Part shown: piece after piece, positions 6,285 to 10,065 of the stretch
Layout: each line of letters begins with the position of its first letter
Position numbering within the stretch: the stretch's first letter is position 1
Assembly (NCBI GenBank): GCA_902491535.1
Contig: CABUHS010000050.1
Span: forward strand, 1 to 10,065
Reading direction: 5' to 3'
From: an uncultured Eubacteriales bacterium
Lineage (GTDB): Bacteria; Bacillota; Clostridia; Oscillospirales; CAG-272
DNA length: 10,065 nt
Notes under the pieces: model-generated
Told to the model about the DNA's origin: nothing
The model's database searches: none
The model's input: the letters and a program-made list of their open reading frames with translations, nothing else
Translations under genes and position numbers: made by a program

Positions 6285-7064
6285 ATGGCGATGAACTATA
6301 CGGAGGATAAAAGAGCTTTTCATATAAAGTTGCTTCCCGGAGATGTCGGAAGATACTGCATACTTACCGGAGATCCGGGAAGATGTTCTTCCATAGCGGA
6401 GCATTTTGACGATCCGGTACAGCTTTCGTCCAACCGTGAATTTACGGTTATCGCAGGCTCGCTGTGCGGGGAGAGGGTATCCGTCTGCTCGACGGGTATA
6501 GGCGGACCGTCTGCGGCGATAGCCATGGAGGAGATGTTTTCCTGCGGCGCTGATACGTTTATACGTATCGGCACATGCGGAGGAATTTCGAAAAGTGTTG
6601 TCCCGGGCGAGAGCGTGGTCGCGACCGCGGCGGTGCGTCAGGAGGGAACGAGCGTAGAATATGCGCCGCCTGAATATCCCGCCGCGGCGGATTTCGGAGT
6701 TACATGCGCGCTTGTGCGTGCTGCACGGGAATCGGGAATACTTTGCCGCGCAGGAGTCGTACAGTCTAAGGATTCTTTTTACGGTCAGCACGATCCGTCG
6801 AGAATGCCTGTTTCCGCCGCACTTGAGGAGAAGTGGGAGGCTTGGAAGCGTTTGGGCGTGCTTGCAAGTGAGATGGAGTGTGCCGCGCTGTTTACGGTTG
6901 CCGCGTCGCTGGGAGTGAGGTGCGGAGCGATCCTGCATGTGATATGGAATCAGGAGCGGTTCGCCGCAGGATTTTCGGATACTGAAAGTCAGGATACATC
7001 GCCTACGGTCGGATGCGCGGTTGATGCACTCAGAGTCCTTATCGGATCTGACAGGGAACTGTAA
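6285..7064 (+). CDS. udp: Uridine phosphorylase (nucleoside phosphorylase family)
   Basis: The enzyme cleaves uridine with phosphate to uracil and ribose-1-phosphate, a cytosolic salvage step. The 259 residues align well by eye with E. coli Udp. They include the phosphate-loop motif GDPGR (29-33), NREFTV (50-55), CSTGIGGPS (68-76), RIGTCGG (94-100, with the phosphate- and ribose-contacting Arg94 and Thr97), and EMECA with Glu196-Met197-Glu198 at the nucleoside site. The base-specificity region reads KDSFYGQHDPSRMP. The Gln is kept, but the E. coli Arg two residues later is not in the same place, a pattern I associate with Firmicutes homologues. AAAGGA (6271-6276) lies 8 nt before the ATG; a start at 6291 is possible. 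It stands alone after the RNA terminator. A broader pyrimidine-nucleoside specificity cannot be excluded. Confidence 0.88.
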   Translation: MAMNYTEDKRAFHIKLLPGDVGRYCILTGDPGRCSSIAEHFDDPVQLSSNREFTVIAGSLCGERVSVCSTGIGGPSAAIAMEEMFSCGADTFIRIGTCGGISKSVVPGESVVATAAVRQEGTSVEYAPPEYPAAADFGVTCALVRAARESGILCRAGVVQSKDSFYGQHDPSRMPVSAALEEKWEAWKRLGVLASEMECAALFTVAASLGVRCGAILHVIWNQERFAAGFSDTESQDTSPTVGCAVDALRVLIGSDREL

Positions 7065-7211
7065 GTGAAAAATCCTGCTTTCGGCGCTGTGTTCCGCGCC
7101 TGATATTTCCGCGGCGCGGTTCGCTTGCGAAAACGGATCATAGCTGCACTTTGTGCCATATTGAAGCATTTTGACAGAAAAACACCGTATCAAGAAAGGG
7201 AGATAGGTAAT

Positions 7212-8018
7212 ATGAAGTATAAGCTTATAGCGTCGGACATGGACGGAACTCTCCTGACCGACGGAAAACAGATAACCGACCGGACTCTGAGCGCGGTGCG
7301 CGCGGCAGAAAATGCCGGAATGATATTTACGGTATGTACCGGAAGGTCGTACAGCGGTATAAAGGAGTATGTGGGAAAGCTTCGTCCGTCTGTTCCGCTG
7401 ATAACCTTTAATGGCGCAATGATAGTATCTCCCGAAGGCGATCTGCTGTACGACCGCCCGATGGATCCTTCGTATGCAATGCAGATATACCGCGCGGCAG
7501 AAAATGAGGATACAACTCTGAAAGTATGGTCGCGCGGAATACTTTACGCAAACCGTATTAACGAAGCAACTATGTATTACCGCAGTACCTGTCCGGACGC
7601 CGAATTTCATATACTCGGAGACGAGCCCAGTATGAAGCGGGTAGCGGAGCAGGGTATTTCGAAAATGCTTATCATAGATACAAAGGAACGGATAAGCGGT
7701 TTTCTGTCAGGAATGTGCAAAACGCTCGGCGACGGTGTGAGATATTTCAGAAGTACTCCGATATTTCTTGAATTTGTCGATCGCGGGGTATCCAAAGGGA
7801 GCGCACTTTTGCGCCTGTGTGAGATGCTCGGTGTAGATCCTGCGCAGACGGTCGCGTTCGGAGATGAGGAAAACGACAGACCGATGCTGCGTACCGCAGG
7901 ACTCGGCGTGGCGATGGGTAATGCCGTTCCGGAGATAAAGGCGGAGGCTGACGCTGTTACGTCCTCGAACGAAGAGGACGGCGTCGCCGAGTTTATCGAG
8001 CGCCTGCTCGCAGAGTAA
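7212..8018 (+). CDS. Cof-type HAD-superfamily phosphatase
   Basis: A 268-residue cytosolic HAD hydrolase of the IIB (Cof/YidA-like) group, which typically dephosphorylates sugar phosphates or phosphorylated cofactors. All four motifs are present: motif I DMDGTLL with nucleophile Asp9 and acid Asp11; motif II CTGRS with Thr43; motif III Lys195 in SKGSALL; motif IV GDEENDRPML with Asp218 and Asp222. The length is typical. A longer frame reaches back to 7125, but the ATG at 7212 follows AAAGGGAG (7195-7202) at 9 nt and gives MKYKLIASDMDGTLL, the normal family start. It lies 147 bp after udp. That gap holds GC-rich stems that could pair in two exclusive ways (GCGCC at 7096-7100 with GGCGC at 7083 or 7113), but no clear promoter. 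Substrate is unknown. Confidence 0.9.
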   Translation: MKYKLIASDMDGTLLTDGKQITDRTLSAVRAAENAGMIFTVCTGRSYSGIKEYVGKLRPSVPLITFNGAMIVSPEGDLLYDRPMDPSYAMQIYRAAENEDTTLKVWSRGILYANRINEATMYYRSTCPDAEFHILGDEPSMKRVAEQGISKMLIIDTKERISGFLSGMCKTLGDGVRYFRSTPIFLEFVDRGVSKGSALLRLCEMLGVDPAQTVAFGDEENDRPMLRTAGLGVAMGNAVPEIKAEADAVTSSNEEDGVAEFIERLLAE

Positions 8019-8027
8019 CGTTCTTAT

Positions 8028-8147
8028 CTTTTGTGACGGCTCGCGTCACGCCGATAGTCAAAACTCACCGTCTGCGACGGCTCGCGTCACGCAGATAGTC
8101 AAAACTATGCCTTTTGTGACGGCTTACGTCAAACCCATAGTCAAAAA
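8028..8147 (+). repeat. Three tandem repeats of about 41-42 bp with internal palindromes
   Basis: Three similar units start near 8028, 8069 and 8111. Each carries a small palindrome such as GTGACG-GCTCG-CGTCAC and ends with ATAGTCAAAA. The third is more diverged (GACGGCTTACGTC). An inverted copy of the third lies at about 8660-8695, and a fragment (TTTTGACTAT) at 8701-8710. The units lie directly downstream of the HAD gene and may help end its transcript. Spacing is regular, but there are no unique spacers as in CRISPR. Confidence 0.75.
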
Positions 8148-8178
8148 TCCGCTCACAATGCCCGAGCGGATTTTTGAC
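8140..8178. terminator. Perfect 15-bp stem, likely bidirectional intrinsic terminator
   Basis: GTCAAAAATCCGCTC (8140-8154) pairs perfectly with GAGCGGATTTTTGAC (8164-8178) around a 9-nt loop. The stem ends in a T-run on the plus strand (8171-8175) and, by symmetry, on the minus strand. It is about 120 bp after the HAD stop. It is also the outermost hairpin of the inverted cassette. Confidence 0.7.
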
Positions 8179-8433
8179 AGTATAAACATCTCACTGTCTG
8201 CCGCCACGCCGCGCTCGGCGTGTGACCGAAGATGGAGAATCAAAAGAGGAAGAAACGGAGACGGTTTCTTCCTCTTTTGCGATCTTTCTTTGGCAAGCGT
8301 TTCTTTCGGTCGTCCGAAAGAAATGTTTGAAAGATATATAACTTGAAAATTTGATACTATTCAAGCTTTGAGTTAATTTTTTACGTATAAACATTATTTT
8401 GCAAACAAATGAGTTACATATCGAATGTAATTG

Positions 8434-8464
8434 CTTAAAGTCTGAGCAATATCAGACGTTTAAG
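8434..8464. repeat. Hairpin in the AT-rich core between the cassettes
   Basis: CTTAAAGTCTGA (8434-8445) pairs with TCAGAC and TTTAAG (8452-8464) around a GCAATA loop, with one bulged G at 8458. The rest of the core (8334-8468) shows only a loose CTTGAA/TTCAAG dyad at 8342-8365 and no gene. Confidence 0.5.
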
Positions 8465-8750
8465 TCATATTCTTTTCAAACATTTCTTTGCCATACAGCA
8501 AAGAAACGCTTGCCAAAGAAAATGTACCAAAGGAAAAGAAACGTGCGACGTTTCTCCTCCTTTGGAAACCTCCGCTTCACGCATACGCCGCGCGGCGGCT
8601 ACGGTCAAACAGTGACAAAACCGTACTGTCAAAACGTCGGTCGGTCATTATGACCTCCGTTTTGACTATGGGTACGACGTAAGCTGTCAAAAAAGATAGG
8701 TTTTGACTATAGCGGATTGATAAGTGGACATACCTTTTTTAGATATAGTA

Positions 8751-8778
8751 ATAAACCGCCTGCATTCTGCAAGCGGAT
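8751..8778 (-). terminator. Intrinsic terminator downstream of the first XRE gene
   Basis: CCGC-C-TGCA (8756-8764) pairs with TGCA-A-GCGG (8768-8776) around a TTC loop. Read on the minus strand the stem is followed by TTTATTA, and it lies about 20 bp past the stop of the gene at 8799. On the plus strand it is followed by ATTTTG, so it may work in both directions. Confidence 0.6.
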
Positions 8779-8798
8779 TTTGTTATTTAGTTTTACTG

Positions 8799-9134
8799 TT
8801 ATTGATTTCTTTTAAAAACGCCAATAATCTCAAAGATTTTTTCTTGTTCTTTTGGTGGTAAAGCTTCAATTTCTTCGGATAAACGTGAAGATTTAATGCT
8901 GTTCCTACATTTAATAACATCAACAAAGACATCATCTGCCGAACATTCTAAGGAGTTTATAATAGCAACTAATTTATCAAGTCGTGCAGAGCTTTTTCCT
9001 CTTTCAATGTCAGATAAATAGTTTGTTGATAATCCAATCATTTCAGCAAATGACTGCTGGGTATAACCTTTTGCTTTTCTTAATTTTTGTATGCGGTTTC
9101 CAATAATTTGCTCAATTGTTTTATCTCTTGACAT
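8799..9134 (-). CDS. Small XRE-family helix-turn-helix regulator (first paralogue)
   Basis: A 111-residue DNA-binding protein of the Cro/C1 (XRE) type. The helix-turn-helix spans about residues 14-48: RIQKLRKAKGYTQQSFAEM, then GLSTNYLSDIERGKS. Two short regions follow, DKLVAIINSLECSADDVFVD and an acidic C-terminus with EIEALPPKEQEKIFEIIGVF, which may mediate dimerisation. Starts at 9134 and 9137 (ATGATG) are both possible; GGAG (9143-9146) is 8 nt from the first, which I chose. A longer start at 9176 lacks support. It is about 52% identical by hand alignment to the gene at 9326-9664, so the two arose by duplication. The DNA is much more AT-rich than the genes to the left. Such regulators are typical of phage or integrative-element control regions; the target is unknown. 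Confidence 0.87.
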   Translation of the reverse strand: MSRDKTIEQIIGNRIQKLRKAKGYTQQSFAEMIGLSTNYLSDIERGKSSARLDKLVAIINSLECSADDVFVDVIKCRNSIKSSRLSEEIEALPPKEQEKIFEIIGVFKRNQ

Positions 9135-9160
9135 CATTAACTCTCCAAAATATCGGTATT

Positions 9161-9186
9161 TATCGTTAGACCTCACAATTATTATA
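9161..9186 (-). promoter_or_regulatory. Putative promoter and operator of the first XRE gene
   Basis: On the minus strand TATAAT (9186-9181) is a good -10, with only a weak TGTATT at -35 position (17 nt away). TATCGTTAG (9161-9169) lies just downstream, between the -10 and the ribosome site. The motif recurs at 9321-9329 and, as TATCATTAG, at 9709-9717. Repressor binding there would block transcription. This is inferred from recurrence and position. Confidence 0.4.
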
Positions 9187-9290
9187 ATTTAATGCATAAT
9201 CAAAATACACAAGCTGTTGACGAATATATAATGCCGATATACTGAATTATTTCGTATAAATACTCGACAAATCTGATTTTTTATGATAAA

Positions 9291-9329
9291 CTAATGATAA
9301 CATCGTTATATAAACGTCGTTATCGTTAG
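9291..9329. promoter_or_regulatory. Long imperfect dyad between the two XRE genes
   Basis: CTAATGATAACATCGTT (9291-9307) and AACGTCGTTATCGTTAG (9313-9329) are inverted with 14 of 17 positions complementary around an ATATA loop. The right arm overlaps the stop codon of the second XRE gene. It contains two outward copies of the TATCRTTAG motif. It could be an operator, or a 3' stem of the upstream transcript. The rest of the gap (9170-9290) is AT-rich with no gene. Confidence 0.45.
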
Positions 9330-9664
9330 TTTGTTTTGTCAATAAACACAGTTAACAATTCAAGAGCTTTTTCTTGATCTTGTTTAGATAAGGTTTCAAG
9401 AAGTTCAGCAATATGAGAGGATTTTACTTTATACCCATTGTCAATCAAGTCAATAAAAATATCATCGGCAGTACACTGTAAACTATTTATTATTCGAATA
9501 AGTTTATCAATTTTTACGTAGCTTTTTCCACATTCTATATCCGATATATAATTTTTTGATAATCCAACCATCTCCGAAAATTGTTCTTGTGTAAAGCCTT
9601 TGCTTTTTCTTAATTTTTGTATTCTTTTACCTATTACTTTTTTTATATCAATGTCTTTATTCAT
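9326..9664 (-). CDS. Small XRE-family helix-turn-helix regulator (second paralogue)
   Basis: A 112-residue XRE-type DNA-binding protein. The helix-turn-helix covers about residues 14-48, with RIQKLRKSKGFTQEQFSEM followed by GLSKNYISDIECGKS. Downstream blocks DKLIRIINSLQCTADDIFID and a C-terminal LETLSKQDQEKALELLTVF match the neighbouring paralogue residue for residue in spacing, with no gap over 111 positions. Cys46 replaces the Arg of the paralogue in DIE-C/R-GKS, right after the recognition helix, so binding preference may differ. The ATG at 9664 follows GAGGGTGGA at short spacing. It is 191 bp upstream of the other XRE start on the same strand and divergent from the gene at 9908. It probably controls itself or the divergent gene; this is inferred from layout. 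Confidence 0.87.
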   Translation of the reverse strand: MNKDIDIKKVIGKRIQKLRKSKGFTQEQFSEMVGLSKNYISDIECGKSYVKIDKLIRIINSLQCTADDIFIDLIDNGYKVKSSHIAELLETLSKQDQEKALELLTVFIDKTN

Positions 9665-9691
9665 TTATCCACCCTCTTGCAAGATAGTAGC

Positions 9692-9717
9692 ATTATATAT
9701 AATCCTATTATCATTAG
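9692..9717 (-). promoter_or_regulatory. Putative promoter and operator of the second XRE gene
   Basis: On the minus strand TATAAT (9697-9692) is a consensus -10, about 30 bp before the ATG at 9664. No good -35 is visible at 17 nt. TATCATTAG (9709-9717) sits in the spacer region, where a bound XRE protein would block polymerase. It is related to the copies near the first XRE gene. Confidence 0.4.
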
Positions 9718-9748
9718 TATATACAACAACTGCATAAAAATGAACACA

Positions 9749-9774
9749 ATAGTAACGAACAAAATCGTTGCTAT
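9749..9774. promoter_or_regulatory. Ten-bp dyad in the divergent intergenic region
   Basis: ATAGTAACGA (9749-9758) pairs with TCGTTGCTAT (9765-9774) around ACAAAA, with one G-T pair. It lies between the second XRE gene and the plus-strand gene, 23 nt before a TATAAT (9797-9802) on the plus strand. This is a typical position for a repressor site; function is inferred. Confidence 0.35.
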
Positions 9775-9827
9775 GCGGAATTTAATTAAATAATTTTATA
9801 ATATTAGGTTTACTATGCTATCTAAAA

Positions 9828-9863
9828 AATGCGTTGGAAACGCAAACACGTATCCAACGCATT
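9828..9863. promoter_or_regulatory. Hairpin with two competing folds before the last gene
   Basis: AATGCGTTGGA (9828-9838) pairs perfectly with TCCAACGCATT (9853-9863) around a 14-nt loop. Alternatively TGCGTT (9830-9835) pairs with AACGCA (9839-9844) around GGA. On the minus strand the long stem is followed by six Ts, so it would act as an intrinsic terminator there. On the plus strand it lies in the 5' leader, about 45 nt before the ATG at 9908. Confidence 0.5.
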
Positions 9864-9907
9864 AAAGATAAAATCAAAAATTTATTTATAAAAAGGAGTT
9901 TACAATA

Positions 9908-10065
9908 ATGGAAAACGAAATTTTTGAAAGAGATTACCGAGGAACGGAGAATAAAGAAACTTTGTCTCCAAATCAACAGAAAATTTGGGAATATGCAGTA
10001 GAAAGCGGTATTTTTAAGGCTTACGATGAAGCTAAGCGGAAAATACCGAAATATGTTGTACAAGA
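9908..10065 (+). CDS. Unrecognised protein, N-terminal part (cut by window edge)
   Basis: The frame begins MENEIFERDYRGTENKETLS and stays open for 52 codons to the window end, with PNQQKIWEYAVESGIFKAYD and then EAKRKIPKYVVQ. GGAG (9895-9898) lies 9 nt before the ATG, a strong site, so I believe it is a real gene. The visible part is soluble, charged and probably helical. It shows no signal peptide, membrane segment or motif I recognise. It is divergent from the XRE pair and shares their AT-rich composition. That layout is common at the start of phage or mobile-element operons, but this is inference only. No function is assigned. Confidence 0.6.
   Translation, partial: MENEIFERDYRGTENKETLSPNQQKIWEYAVESGIFKAYDEAKRKIPKYVVQ

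Larger units (their letters stand above)
8111..8695. repeat. Two diverged hairpin cassettes in inverted orientation around an AT-rich core
   Basis: The left arm (8111-8333) and right arm (8469-8695) are inverted copies. They share an identical 22-bp block (8285-8306 against 8500-8521) and an exact 15-bp block (8317-8331 against 8475-8489), with looser similarity elsewhere. Both arms hold matching stems. The left GTCAAAA/TTTTGAC hairpin is at 8140-8178 and the right one at 8628-8666. ACAGT/ACTGT stems are at 8176-8198 and 8609-8629. A 16-bp stem lies at 8241-8279, against an 18-bp stem with two mismatches at 8527-8565. TTTCTTT/AAAGAAA hairpins are at 8300-8323 and 8483-8506. The 135-bp AT-rich core has its own 12-bp stem (8434-8464). 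No transposase or real ORF is present. A dispersed repeat or MITE-like element is likely. Confidence 0.75.

Noticed and set aside
6228..7610. A 460-codon open frame on the minus strand
   Set aside because: It runs antisense through udp and the HAD gene, both with complete family motifs. Its translation is rich in Arg, Ser and Cys with no domain, and it has no start signals.
8056..8145. AGTCAAA heptads in the repeats as CtsR boxes
   Set aside because: They occur singly, once per repeat, and lack the second heptad at 3-nt spacing that defines a CtsR operator.
8028..8147. CRISPR array
   Set aside because: There are only three units with internal palindromes at a 41-42-bp period, no unique spacers of standard length, and no cas genes in the window.
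8107..8682. Several 64-84-codon frames in the repeat region, both strands
   Set aside because: They run across hairpin arms of the inverted repeat and differ only by repeat copy. None has a convincing ribosome site or domain.
9818..10063. Minus-strand 81-codon frame at the right end
   Set aside because: It is antisense to the plus-strand gene with a strong ribosome site, and its hydrophobic look is what AT-rich DNA gives on the opposite strand.

Overview
The window looks like a chromosomal segment from a clostridial Bacillota (Firmicutes). The evidence is the ctsR-mcsA-mcsB heat-shock operon with canonical CtsR operators, a BmrC/BmrD-type heterodimeric ABC exporter, a Firmicutes-type uridine phosphorylase, strong AGGAGG-like ribosome binding sites and sigma-A-type promoters. 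I cannot name the genus. Bases 1 to about 8,000 look like ordinary core genome of moderate GC. From about 8,700 rightwards the DNA turns clearly AT-rich and carries XRE regulators and an unrecognised gene, which looks like accessory DNA.

Layout. (1) 1-1474, minus strand: ctsR, mcsA and the first 150 codons of mcsB, transcribed leftwards. Their promoter (1576-1604) is overlaid by two abutting CtsR boxes (1589-1621), so the operon is very probably autorepressed. A third perfect box lies at 1694-1710. (2) 1553-2264: a 0.7 kb gene-poor divergent region. It holds those operators, a good plus-strand promoter (1860-1888) and a roughly 370-nt leader with several stem-loops and a possible 40-codon ORF whose stop overlaps the next start. 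(3) 2265-5946: two overlapping ABC exporter half-transporter genes. The first carries the degenerate ATPase residues (Asp for Glu, Gln for His) and the second the catalytic ones, as in BmrCD. (4) 5947-6284: a hairpin, then a compact multi-helix RNA with a candidate pseudoknot and its own intrinsic terminator. This is a probable non-coding RNA, tentatively raiA-like. (5) 6285-8018: uridine phosphorylase and a Cof-type HAD phosphatase.

(6) 8019-8798: no protein gene. This stretch is dense with repeats: three 41-42-bp repeats with internal palindromes, then two diverged copies of a roughly 225-bp hairpin cassette in inverted orientation around a 135-bp AT-rich core. Corresponding stems are kept in both copies although the paired bases differ. 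(7) 8799-9664, minus strand: two tandem, roughly half-identical small XRE-family regulators. A shared TATCRTTAG motif near both suggests auto- or cross-regulation. (8) 9665-10065: an AT-rich divergent control region with a 10-bp dyad and a hairpin with two competing folds, then the start of an unrecognised plus-strand gene cut by the window end.

The items most worth following up are the structured RNA at about 6016-6242, the inverted hairpin cassettes at 8111-8695, the leader before the ABC exporter, and the XRE pair with its putative operator.
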